Source of the DNA: Cavia porcellus
Taxonomy: Eukaryota; Chordata; Mammalia; Rodentia; Caviidae
DNA: 64,000 nucleotides
NCBI RefSeq assembly: GCF_034190915.1
Contig: NW_026947629.1
Span: forward strand, 496,001 to 560,000
Direction of reading: 5' to 3'
Positions 26,301 to 39,900 of the stretch are shown in pieces. Every line of letters starts with the position of its first letter. The stretch's first letter is position 1. Below the pieces are notes generated by a model. The model saw only the letters and a list, made by a program, of their open reading frames with translations. It ran no database searches and had not been told where the DNA came from. Both the position numbers and the translations under genes were made by a program.

Positions 26301-29300
26301 TACAATGCGCACCACCCCGTGATGTTTTTCTCACTCCTACTAGTGAATACAATGTGACACACACCCATACAATGCGCACCACCCCGTGATGATTTTCTCA
26401 CTCCCACTAGTGAATCTAATGTAACACACACCCATACAATGCGCACCACACCGTGATGTTTTTCTCACTCCCACTAGTGAATCTAATGTAACACACACCC
26501 ATACAATGCGCACCACACCGTGATGTTTTTCTCACTCCCACTAGTGAATCTAATGTAACAGACACCCATACAATGCGCACCACCCCGTGATGTTTTTCTC
26601 ACTCCCACTAGTGAATCTAATGTGACACACACCCATACAATGCGCACCTCCCCGTGATGTTTTTCTCACCCCTACTAGTGAATCTAATGTGACACACACC
26701 CATACAATGCGCACCACCCCGTGATGTTTTTCTCACTCCTACTAGTGAATCCAATGTGACACACACCCATACAATGCGCACCACCCCGTGATGTTTTTCT
26801 CACTCCTACTAGTGAATACAATGTGACACACACCCATACAATGCGCACCACCCCGTGATGTTTTTCTCACTCCTATTAGTGAATACAATGTGACACACAC
26901 CCATACAATGCGCACCACCCCGTGATGTTTTCCTCACTCCTACTAGTGAATCCAATGTGACACACACCCATACAATGCGCACCACACCGTGATGTTTTTC
27001 TCACTCCTACTAGTGAATGTAATGTAACACACACCCATACAATGCGCACCACCCCGTGATGTTTTTCTCACTCCTACTAGTGAATCTAATGTAACACACA
27101 CCCATAAAATGCGCACCACGCCGTGATGTTTTTCTCACTCCTACTAGTGAATCCAATGTAACACACACCCATACAATGCGCACCACCCCGTGATGTTTTT
27201 CTCACTCCCACTAGTGAATCTAATGTAACACACACCCATACAATGCGCACCACCCCGTGATGTTTTTCTCACTCCCACTAGTGAATCTAATGTAACACAC
27301 ACCCATACAATGCGCACCACACCGTGATGTTTTTCTCACTCCCACTAGTGAATCTAATGTAACACACACCCATACAATGCGCACCACCCCGTGATGTTTT
27401 TCTCACTCCCACTAGTGAATCTAATGTGACACACACCCATACAATGCGCACCTCCCCGTGATGTTTTTCTCACCCCTACTAGTGAATCTAATGTGACACA
27501 CACCCATACAATGCGCACCACCCCGTGATGTTTTTCTCACTCCTACTAGTGAATCCAATGTGACACACACCCATACAATGCGCACCACCCCGTGATGTTT
27601 TTCTCACTCCTACTAGTGAATACAATGTGACACACACCCATACAATGCGCACCACCCCGTGATGTTTTTCTCACTCCTACTAGTGAATCCAATGTGACAC
27701 ACACCCATACAATGCGCACCACCCCGTGATGTTTTTCTCACTCCTACTAGTGAATCCAATGTGACACACACCCATACAATGCGCACCACCCCGTGATGTT
27801 TTTCTCACTCCTACTAGTGAATGTAATGTAACACACAACCATACAATGCGCACCACCCCGTGATGTTTTTCTCACTCCTACTAGTGAATCTAATGTAACA
27901 CACAACCATACAATGCGCACCACCCCGTTATGTTTTTCTCACTCCTAGTAGTGAATCTAATGTGACACACACCCATACAATGCGCACCACCCCGTGATGT
28001 TTTTCTCACTCCTACTAGTGAATACAATGTGACACACACCCATACAATGCGCACCACCCCGTGATGTATTTCTCACTCCTACTAGTGAATCTAATGTAAC
28101 ACACACCCATACAATGCGCACCACCCGGTGATGTTTTTCTCACTCCTACTAGTGAATCTAATGTAACACACAACCATACAATGCGCACCACCCCGTGATG
28201 TTTTTCTCACTCCTACTAGTGAATCTAATGTAACACACACCCATACAATGTGCACCACCCCGTGATGTTTTTCTCACTCCTACTAGTGAATCTAATGTAA
28301 CACACACCCATACAATGCGCACCACCCCGTGACGTTTTTCTCACTCTTACTAGTGAATCTAATGTAACACACACCCATACAATGCGCACCACCCCGTGAT
28401 GTATTTCTCACTCCTACTAGTGAATCTAATGTAACACACACCCATACAATGCGCACCACCCCTTGATGTTTTTCTCACTCCTACTAGTGAATCTAATGTA
28501 ACACACACCCATACAATGCGCACCACCCCGTGATGTTTTTCTCACTCCCACTAGTGAATCTAATGTAACACACACCCATACAATGCGCACCACCCCGTGA
28601 TGTTTTTCTCACTCCCACTAGTGAATCTAATGTAACACACACCCATACAATGCGCACCACCCCGTGATGTTTTTCTCACTCCCACTAGTGAATCTAATGT
28701 AACACACACCCATACAATGCGCACCACCCCGTGATGTATTTCTCACTCCCACTAGTGAATCTAATGTAACACACACCCATACAATGCGCACCACCCCGTG
28801 ATGTTTTTCTCACTCCCACTAGTGAATCTAATGTGACACACAACCATACAATGCGCACCACCCCGTGATGTTTTTCTCACTCCTACTAGTGAATCCAATG
28901 TGACACACACCCATACAATGCGCACCACCCCGTGATGTTTTTCTCACTCCTACTAGTGAATCCAAAGTGACACACACCCATACAATGCGCACCACCCCGT
29001 GATGTTTTTCTCACTCCTACTAGTGAATCCAATGTGACACACACCCATACAATGCGCACCACCCCGTGATGTTTTTCTCACTCCTACTAGTGAATCCAAT
29101 GTGACACACACCCATACAATGCGCACCACCCCGTGATGTTTTTCTCACTCCTACTAGTGAATGTAATGTAACACACACCCATACAATGCGCACCACCCCG
29201 TGATGTTTTTCTCACTCCTACTAGTGAATCTAATGTAACACACACCCATACAATGCGCACCTCCCCGTGATGTTTTTCTCACTACTACTAGTGAATCTAA

Positions 29301-29400
29301 TGTAACACACACCCATACAATGCGCACCACCCCGTGATGTTTTTCTCACTCCTACTAGTGAATCTAATGTAACACACACCCATACAATGCGCACCACCCC
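23301..29400. repeat. Type II HOR region, copy A
   Basis: It consists of CT and CC monomers with many G38 changes, AC31-32 monomers (from about 26,250) and no 66-bp monomer. A recurrent set of a T63 monomer followed by CACCCCTAC appears at about 25,461, 26,131, 26,667 and 27,471, spaced by 10, 8 and 12 monomers, so short local reiterations underlie it. A second recurrent set begins with GTTATG plus TAGTAG near 27,927 and runs through TATTTC, CCCGG, AATGTGC, GACG with CTTACTAG (about 28,330), TTGATG and TCCAAAGTG (28,961). This set is the seed of the HORs that fill the right third of the window. Confidence 0.85.
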
Positions 29401-30202
29401 GTGATGTTTTTCTCACTCCTACTAGTGAATCCAATGTGACACACACCCATACAATGCGCACCACCCCGTGATGTTTTTCTCACTCCTACTTGTGAATTAA
29501 ATGTGACACACACCCATACAATGCGCACCACCCCGTGATGTTTTTCTCACTCCTACTAGTGAATCTAATGTGACACACACCCATACAATGCGCACCACCC
29601 CGTGATGTTTTTCTCACTCCTACTAGTGAATCTAATGTAACACACACCCATACAATGCGCACCACCCCGTGATGTTTTTGTCACTCCCACTAGTGAATCT
29701 AATGTAACACACACCCATACAATGCGCACCACCCGTGATGTTTTTCTCACTCCCACTAGTGAATCTAATGTAACACACACCCATACAATGCGCACCACCC
29801 CGTGATGTTTTTCTCACTCCCACTAGTGAATCTAATGTAACACACACCCATACAATGCGCACCACCCCGTGATGTTTTTCTCACTCCTACTAGTGAATGT
29901 AATGTAACACACACCCATACAATGCGCACCACCCCTTGATGTTTTTCTCACTCCTACTAGTGAATCTAATGTAACACACACCCATACAATGCGCACCACC
30001 CCGTGATGTTTTTCTCACTCCTACTAGTGAATGTAATGTAACACACACCCGTACAATGCGCACCACCCCGTGATGTTCTCTCACTCCTACTAGTGAATGT
30101 AATGTAACACACACCCGTACAATGCGCACCACCCCGTGATGTTTTTCTCACTCCTACTAGTGAATGTAATGTAACACACACCCATACAATGCGCACCACC
30201 CC
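29401..30202. repeat. Type I HOR unit, copy 8 (left- and right-truncated)
   Basis: The counterpart in copy B of the part of HOR copy 5 that lies right of 14,935. It holds both 66-bp monomers (29669-29734 and 30070-30135) and the same break after the second one. The unit starts abruptly after unrelated type II monomers, so this joint is the macro-duplication breakpoint. Confidence 0.88.
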
Positions 30203-33200
30203 GTGATGTTTTTCTCACTCCCACTAGTGAATCTAATGTAACACACACCCATACAATGCGCACCACCCCGTGATGTTTTTCTCACTCCCACTAGTGAATC
30301 TAATGTAACACACACCCATACAATGCGCACCACCCCGTGATGTTTTTCTCACTCCCACTAGTGAATCTAATGTAACACACACCCATACAATGCGCACCAC
30401 CCCGTGATGTTTTTCTCACTCCCACTAGTGAATCTAATGTAACACACACCCATACAATGCGCACCACCCCGTGATGTATTTTTCACTCCCACTAGTGAAT
30501 CTAATGTAACACACACCCATACAATGCGCACCACCCCGTGATGTTTTTCTCACTCCCACTAGTGAATCTAATGTAACACACACCCATACAATACGCACCA
30601 CCCCGTGATGTTTTTCTCACTCCCACTAGTGAATGTAATGTAACACACACCCATACAATGCGCACCACCCCGTGATGTTTTTCTCACTCCCACTAGTGAA
30701 TCCAATGTAACACACACGTATACAATGCGCACCACCCCGTGATGTTTTTCTCACTCCTACTAGTGAATCCAATGTAACACACACCCATACAATGCGCACC
30801 ACCCCGTGATGTTTTTCTCACTCCTACTAGTGAATCCAATGTAACACACACCCATACAATGCGCACCACCCCGTGATGTTTTTCTCACTCCTACTAGTGA
30901 ATCCAATGTAACACACACCCATACAATGCGCACCACCCCGTGATGTTTTTCTCACTCCTACTAGTGAATCCAATGTAACACACACCCATAAAATGCGCAC
31001 CACCCCGTGATGTTTTTCTCACTCCTACTAGTGAATCTAATGTAACACAAACCCATACAATGGGCACCACCCCGTGATGTATTTTTCACTCCCACTAGTG
31101 AATGTAATGTAACACACACCCATACAATGCGCACCACCCCGTGATGTTTTTCTCACTCCCACTAGTGAATCTAATGTAACACACACCCATACAATACGCA
31201 CCACCCCGTGATGTTTTTCTCACTCCCACTAGTGAATCCAATGTAACACACACCCATACAATGCGCACCACCCCGTGATGTTTTTCTCACTCCTACTAGT
31301 GAATCCAATGTAACACACACCCATACAATGCGCACCACCCCGTGATGTTTTTCTCACTCCTACTAGTGAATCCAATGTAACACACACCCATAAAATGCGC
31401 ACCACCCCGTGATGTTTTTCTCACTCCTACTAGTGAATCCAATGTAACACACACCCATACAATGCGCACCACCCCGTGATGTTTTTCTCACTCCTACTAG
31501 TGAATCCAATGTAACACACACCCATAAAATGCGCACCACCCCGTGATGTTTTTCTCACTCCCACTAGTGAATCTAATGTAACACACACCCATACATTGCG
31601 CACCACCCCGTGATGTTTTTCTCACTCCTACTAGTGAATCCAATGTGACACACACCCATACAATGCGCACCACCCCGTGATGTTTTTCTCACTCCTACTA
31701 GTGAATCCAATGTGACACACACCCATACAATGCGCACCACCCCGTGATGTTTTTCTCATTCCTACTTGTGAATCCAATGTGACACACACCCATACAATGC
31801 GCACCACCCCGTGATGTTTTTCTCACTCCTACTAGTGAATCTAATGTGACACACACCCATACAATGCGCACCACCCCGTGATGTTTTTCTCACTCCTACT
31901 AGTGAATCTAATGTAACACACACCCATACAATGCGCACCACCCCGTGATGTTTTTGTCACTCCCACTAGTGAATCTAATGTAACACACACCCATACAATG
32001 CGCACCACCCGTGATGTTTTTCTCACTCCCACTAGTGAATCTAATGTAACACACACCCATACAATGCGCACCACCCCGTGATGTTTTTCTCACTCCCACT
32101 AGTGAATCTAATGTAACACACACCCATACAATGCGCACCACCCCGTGATGTTTTTCTCACTCCTACTAGTGAATGTAATGTAACACACACCCATACAATG
32201 CGCACCACCCCTTGATGTTTTTCTCACTCCTACTAGTGAATCTAATGTAACACACACCCATACAATGCGCACCACCCCGTGATGTTTTTCTCACTCCTAC
32301 TAGTGAATGTAATGTAACACACACCCGTACAATGCGCACCACCCCGTGATGTTCTCTCACTCCTACTAGTGAATGTAATGTAACACACACCCGTACAATG
32401 CGCACCACCCCGTGATGTTTTTCTCACTCCTACTAGTGAATGTAATGTAACACACACCCGTACAATGCGCACCACCCCGTGATGTTTTTCTCACTCCTAA
32501 TAGTGAATGTAATGTAACACACACCCGTACAGTGCGCACTACCCCGTGATGTTTTTCTCACTCCTACTAGTGAATGTAATGTAACACACACCCGTACAGT
32601 GCGCACCACCCCGTGATGTTTTTGTCACTCCTACTAGTGAATGTAATGTAACACACACCCGTACAGTGCGCACCACCCCGTGATGTTTTTTTCACTCCTA
32701 CTAGTGAATGTAATGTAACACACACCCGTACAGTGCGCACCACCCCGTGATGTTTTTCTCACTCCTACTAGTGAATGTAATGTAACACACACCCATACAA
32801 TGCGCACCACACCGTGATGTTTTTCTCACTCCTACTAGTGAATGTAATGTAACACACAACCGTACAGTGCGCACCACCCCGTGATGTTTTTCTCACTCCT
32901 AATAGTGAATGTAATGTAACACACACCCGTACAGTGCGCACCACCCCGTGATGTTTTTCTCACTCCTACTAGTGAATGTAATGTAACACACACCCATACA
33001 ATGCGCACCACCCCGTGATGTTTTTCTCACTCCTACTAGTGTATCTAATGTAACACACACCCATACAATGCGCACCTCCCCGTGATGTTTTTCTCACTCC
33101 TAGTAGTGAATCTAATGTAACACACACCCATACAATGCGCACCACACCGTGATGTATTTCTCACTCCTAGTAGTGAATCTAATGTAACACACACCCATAC

Positions 33201-33282
33201 AATGCGCACCACGCCGTGATGTATTTCTCACTCCTACTAGTGAATGTAATGTAACACACACCCATACAATGCGCACCACCCC
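30203..33282. repeat. Type I HOR unit, copy 9
   Basis: The copy B counterpart of HOR copy 6 at an offset of 14,466, with 66-bp monomers at 31945-32010 and 32346-32411 and the GT block at 32346-33014. The GACG change at 15,875 in copy A is absent here. Private to this copy are TCATTCC (31,759), GCGCACTACCCC (32,540) and GTGTATCT (33,042). Confidence 0.88.
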
Positions 33283-34354
33283 TTGATGTTTTTCTCACTC
33301 CCACTAGTGAATCTAATGTAACACACACCCATACAATGCGCACCACCCCGTGATGTTTTTCTCACTCCCACTAGTGAATCTAATGTAACACACACCCATA
33401 CAATGCGCACCACCCCGTGATGTTTTTCTCACTCCCACTAGTGAATCTAATGTAACACACACCCATACAATGCGCACCACCCCGTGATGTTTTTCTCACT
33501 CCCACTAGTGAATCTAATGTAACACACACCCATACAATGCGCACCACCCCGTGATGTATTTCTCACTCCCACTAGTGAATCTAATGTAACACACACCCAT
33601 ACAATGCGCACCACCCCGTGATGTTTTTCTCACTCCCACTAGTGAATCTAATGTGACACACAACCATACAATGCGCACCACCCCGTGATGTTTTTCTCAC
33701 TCCTACTAGTGAATCCAATGTGACACACACCCATACAATGCGCACCACCCCGTGATGTTTTTCTCACTCCTACTAGTGAATCCAATGTGACACACACCCA
33801 TACAATGCGCACCACCCCGTGATGTTTTTCTCACTCCTACTAGTGAATCCAATGTGACACACACCCATACAATGCGCACCACCCCGTGATGTTTTTCTCA
33901 CTCCTACTAGTGAATGTAATGTAACACACACCCATACAATGCGCACCACCCCGTGATGTTTTTCTCACTCCTACTAGTGAATCTAATGTAACACACACCC
34001 ATACAATGCGCACCTCCCCGTGATGTTTTTCTCACTCCTACTAGTGAATGTAATGTAACACACACCCATACAATGCGCACCACCCCGTGATGTTTTTCTC
34101 ACTCCTACTAGTGAATCTAATGTAACACACACCCATACAATGCGCACCACCCCGTGATGTTTTTCTCACTCCTACTAGTGAATCTAATGTAACACACACC
34201 CATACAATGCGCACCACCCCGTGATGTTTTTCTCACTCCTACTAGTGAATGTAATGTAACACACACCCATACAATGCGCACCACCCCTTGATGTTTTTCT
34301 CACTCCTACTAGTGAATCTAATGTAACAGACACCCATACAATGCGCACCACCCC
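33283..34354. repeat. Sixteen monomers linking HOR copies 9 and 10
   Basis: The copy B counterpart of 18,817-19,888. The CCCAATAG variant of copy A (18,905) reads CCCACTAG here. It has no length change. Confidence 0.85.
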
Positions 34355-34420
34355 GTGATGTTTTTCTCACTCCCACTAGTGAATCTAATGTAACACACAC
34401 CCATACAATGCGCAAACCCC
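34355..34420. repeat. Private 66-bp monomer (CAAACCCC end)
   Basis: The end of this monomer reads GCGCAAACCCC where the copy A counterpart (19,889-19,955) reads GCGCACCACCCC. That is a net loss of one base plus substitution at positions 61-63. No other monomer shows it, so it arose after the macro-duplication, or is an assembly error. It lengthens the reverse-strand frames at 34,242-34,551. Confidence 0.9.
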
Positions 34421-36964
34421 GTGATGTTTTTCTCACTCCCACTAGTGAATCCAATGTAACACACACGTATACAATGCGCACCACCCCGTGATGTTTTTCT
34501 CACTCCCACTAGTGAATCCAATGTAACACACACCCATACAATGCGCACCACCCCGTGATGTTGTTCTCACTCCTACTAGTGAATCCAATGTAACACACAC
34601 CCATAAAATGCGCACCACCCCGTGATGTTTTTCTCACTCCTACTAGTGAATCCAATGTAACACACACCCATACAATGCGCACCACCCCGTGATGTTTTTC
34701 TCACTCCTACTAGTGAATCCAATGTAACACACACCCATAAAATGCGCACCACCCCTTGATGTTTTTCTCACTCCTACTAGTGAATCTAATGTAACACAAA
34801 CCCATACAATGGGCACCACCCCGTGATGTATTTTTCACTCCCACTAGTGAATCTAATGTAACACACACCCATACAATGCGCACCACCCCGTGATGTTTTT
34901 CTCACTCCCACTAGTGAATCTAATGTAACACACACCCATACAATACGCACCACCCCGTGATGTTTTTCTCACTCCCACTAGTGAATCCAATGTAACACAC
35001 ACCCATACAATGCGCACCACCCCGTGATGTTTTTCTCACTCCTACTAGTGAATCCAATGTAACACACACCCATACAATGCGCACCACCCCGTGATGTTTT
35101 TCTCACTCCTACTAGTGAATCCAATGTAACACACACCCATAAAATGCGCACCACCCCGTGATGTTTTTCTCACTCCTACTAGTGAATCCAATGTAACACA
35201 CACCCATACAATGCGTACCACCCCGTGATGTTTTTCTCACTCCTACTAGTGAATCCAATGTAACACACACCCATAAAATGCGCACCACCCCGTGATGTTT
35301 TTCTCACTCCCACTAGTGAATCCAATGTAACACACACCCATACAATGCGCACCACCCCGTGATGTTTTTCTCACTCCCACTAGTGAATCCAATGTGACAC
35401 ACACCCATACAATGCGCACCACCCCGTGATGTTTTTCTCACTCCTACTAGTGAATCCAATGTGACACACACCCATACAATGCGCACCACCCCGTGATGTT
35501 TTTCTCACTCCTACTTGTGAATTAAATGTGACACACACCCATACAATGCGCACCACCCCGTGATGTTTTTCTCACTCCTACTAGTGAATCTAATGTGACA
35601 CACACCCATACAATGCGCACCACCCCGTGATGTTTTTCTCACTCCTACTAGTGAATCTAATGTAACACACACCCATACAATGCGCACCACCCCGTGATGT
35701 TTTTGTCACTCCCACTAGTGAATCTAATGTAACACACACCCATACAATGCGCACCACCCGTGATGTTTTTCTCACTCCCACTAGTGAATCTAATGTAACA
35801 CACACCCATACAATGCGCACCACCCCGTGATGTTTTTCTCACTCCCACTAGTGAATCTAATGTAACACACACCCATACAATGCGCACCACCCCGTGATGT
35901 TTTTCTCACTCCTACTAGTGAATGTAATGTAACACACACCCATACAATGCGCACCACCCCTTGATGTTTTTCTCACTCCTACTAGTGAATCTAATGTAAC
36001 ACACACCCATACAATGCGCACCACCCCGTGATGTTTTTCTCACTCCTACTAGTGAATGTAATGTAACACACACCCGTACAATGCGCACCACCCCGTGATG
36101 TTCTCTCACTCCTACTAGTGAATGTAATGTAACACACACCCGTACAATGCGCACCACCCCGTGATGTTTTTCTCACTCCTACTAGTGAATGTAATGTAAC
36201 ACACACCCGTACAATGCGCACCACCCCGTGATGTTTTTCTCACTCCTAATAGTGAATGTAATGTAACACACACCCGTACAGTGCGCACCACCCCGTGATG
36301 TTTTTCTCACTCCTACTAGTGAATGTAATGTAACACACACCCGTACAGTGCGCACCACCCCGTGATGTTTTTGTCACTCCTACTAGTGAATGTAATGTAA
36401 CACACACCCGTACAGTGCGCACCACCCCGTGATGTTTTTTTCACTCCTACTAGTGAATGTAATGTAACACACACCCGTACAGTGCGCACCACCCCGTGAG
36501 GTTTTTCTCACTCCTACTAGTGAATGTAATGTAACACACACCCATACAATGCGCACCACCCCGTGATGTTTTTCTCACTCCTACTAGTGAATGTAATGTA
36601 ACACACACCCGTACAATGCGCACCACCCCGTGATGTTTTTCTCACTCCTAATAGTGAATGTAATGTAACACACACCCGTACAGTGCGCACCACCCCGTGA
36701 TGTTTTTCTCACTCCTACTAGTGAATGTAATGTAACACACACCCATACAATGCGCACCACCCCGTGATGTTTTTCTCACTCCTACTAGTGAATCTAATGT
36801 AACACACACCCATACAATGCGCACCTCCCCGTGATGTTTTTCTCACTCCTAGTAGTGAATCTAATGTAACACACACCCATACAATGCGCACCACACCGTG
36901 ATGTTTTTCTCACTCCTAGTAGTGAATCTAATGTAACACACACCCATACAATGCGCACCAGGCC
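34355..36964. repeat. Type I HOR unit, copy 10
   Basis: The copy B counterpart of HOR copy 7, with inherited 66-bp monomers at 35694-35759 and 36095-36160, the GT block at 36095-36763 and the same GTGAGG monomer. The last monomer before the type II junction has the AGGCC end, as in copy A. Confidence 0.88.
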
Positions 36965-39900
36965 GTGATGTATTTCTCACTCCTACTAGTGAATGTAATG
37001 TAACACACACACATAGAAGGCGCACCACCCCGTGATGTATTTTTCACTCCTACTAGTGAATCTAATGTAACACACACCCATACAATGCGCACCACCCGGT
37101 GATGTTTTTCACACTCCTACTATTGAATCTAATGTAACACACAACCATACAATGCGCACCACCCCGTGATGTTTTTCTCACTCCTACTAGTGAATCTAAT
37201 GTAACACACACCCATACAAGGCCCACCACCCCGTGATGTATTTCTCACTCCTACTAGTGAATCTAATGTAACACACACCCATACAAGGCGCACCACCCCG
37301 TGATGTATTTCTCACTCCTACTAGTGAATCTAATGTAACACACACCCATACAATGCGCACCACCCGGTGATGTTTTTCTCACTCCTACTAGTGAATCTAA
37401 TGTAACACACAACCATACAATGCGCACCACCCCGTGATGTTTTTCTCACTCCTACTAGTGAATCTAATGTAACACACACCCATGCAATGTGCACCACCCC
37501 GTGATGTTTTTCTCACTCCTACTAGTGAATCTAATGTAACACACACCCATACAATGCGCACCACCCCGTGACGTTTTTCTCACTCCTACTAGTGAATCTA
37601 ATGCAACACACACCCATACAATGCGCACCACCCCGTGATGTATTTCTCACTCCTACTAGTGAATCTAATGTAACACACACCCATACAATGCGCACCACCC
37701 CTTGATGTTTTTCTCACTCCTACTAGTGAATCTAATGTAACACACACCCATACAATGCGCACCACCCCGTGATGTTTTTCTCACTCCCACTAGTGAATCT
37801 AATGTAACACACACCCATACAATGCGCACCACCCCGTGATGTTTTTCTCACTCCCACTAGTTAATCTAATGTAACACACACCCATACAATGCGCACCACC
37901 CCGTGATGTTTTTCTCACTCCCACTAGTGAATCTAATGTAACACACACCCATACAATGCGCACCACCCCGTGATGTATTTCTCACTCCCACTAGTGAATC
38001 TAATGTAACACACACCCATACAATGCGCACCACCCCGTGATGTTTTTCTCACTCCCACTAGTGAATCTAATGTAACACACAACCATACAATGCGCACCAC
38101 CCCGTGATGTTTTTCTCACTCCCACTAGTGAATCCAATGTGACACACACCCATACAATGCGCACCACCCCGTGATGTTTTTCTCACTCCTACTAGTGAAT
38201 CCAATGTGACACACACCCATACAATGCGCACCACCCCGTGATGTTTTTCTCACTCCTACTAGTGAATCCAATGTGACACACACCCATACAATGCGCACCA
38301 CCCCGTGATGTTTTTCTCACTCCTACTAGTGAATCCAATGTGACACACACCCATACAATGCGCACCACCCCGTGATGTTTTTCTCACTCCTACTAGTGAA
38401 TGTAATGTAACACACACCCATACAATGCGCACCACCCCGTGATGTTTTTCTCACTCCTACTAGTGAATCTAATGTAACACACACCCATACAATGCGCACC
38501 TCCCCGTGATGTTTTTCTCACTCCTACTAGTGAATGTAATGTAACACACACCCATACAATGCGCACCACCCCGTGATGTTTTTCTCACTCCTACTAGTGA
38601 ATCTAATGTAACACACACCCATACAATGCGCACCACCCCGTGATGTTTTTCTCACTCCTACTAGTGAATCTAATGTAACACACACCCATACAATGCGCAC
38701 CACCCCGTGATGTTTTTCTCACTCCTACTAGTGAATCTAATGTAACACACACCCATACAATGCGCACCACCCCTTGATGTTTTTCTCACTCCTACTAGTG
38801 AATCTAATGTAACAGACACCCATACAATGCGCACCACCCCGTGATGTTTTTCTCACTCCCACTAGTGAATCTAATGTAACACACACCCATACAATGCGCA
38901 CCTCCCCGTGATGTTTTTCTCACTCCTACTAGTGAATCTAATGTGACAAACACCCATACAATGCGCACCACCCCGTGATGTTTTTCTCACTCCTACTAGT
39001 GAATCCAATGTGACACACACCCATACAATGCGCACCACACCGTGATGTTTTTCTCACTCCTACTAGTGAATCCAATGTGACACACACCCATAAAATGCGC
39101 ACCACCCCGTGATGTTTTTCTCACTCCTACTAGTGAATCTAATGTGACACACACCCATACAATGCGCACCACCCCGTGATGTTTTTCTCACTCCTACTAG
39201 TGAATCTAATGTGACACACACCCATACAATGCGCACCACCCTGTGATGTTTTTCTCACTCCTACTAGTGAATGTAATGTAACACACACCCATACAATGCG
39301 CACCACCCCGTGATGTTTTTCTCACACCTACTAGTGAATCTAATGTAACACACACCCATACAATGCGCACCACCCCGTGATGTTTTTCTCACTCCTACTA
39401 TTGAATCTAATGTAACACACACCCATACAATGCGCACCACCCCGTGATGTTTTTCTCACTCCTACTAGTGAATCCAATGTAACACACACCCATACAATGC
39501 GCACCACCCCGTGATGTTTTTCTCACTCCTACTAGTGAATCTAATGTAACACACACCCATACAATTCGCACCACCCCGTGATGTTTTTCTCACTCCCACT
39601 AGTGAATCTAATGTAACACACACCCATACAATGCGCACCACCCCGTGATGTTTTTCTCACTCCCACTAGTGAATCTAATGTAACACACACCCATACAATG
39701 CGCACCACCCCGTGATGTTTTTCTCACTCCCACTAGTGAATCTAATGTAACACACACCCATACAATGCGCACCACACCGTGATGTTTTTCTCACTCCCAC
39801 TAGTGAATCTAATGTAACAGACACCCATACAATGCGCACCACCCCGTGATGTTTTTCTCACTCCCACTAGTGAATCTAATGTGACACACACCCATACAAT

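Larger units (their letters stand above)
14935..29400. repeat. 14,466-bp macro-duplication, copy A (216 monomers)
   Basis: It holds 216 monomers, six of them 66 bp. The next 216 monomers repeat it at offsets of 14,466 falling to 14,464, the changes being explained by single-base deletions in copy B. Variants private to A include C at 15,875, G at 17,670, A at 18,905, G at 22,566, A at 24,281 and A at 29,284. Rare shared markers, such as the GAAGGCGC monomer at 22,500 and 36,965 and the GTGAGG monomer near 22,030 and 36,495, confirm the match. The exchange point lies within about 29,373-29,431. Either a recent unequal exchange or an assembly duplication would explain it. Confidence 0.92.
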
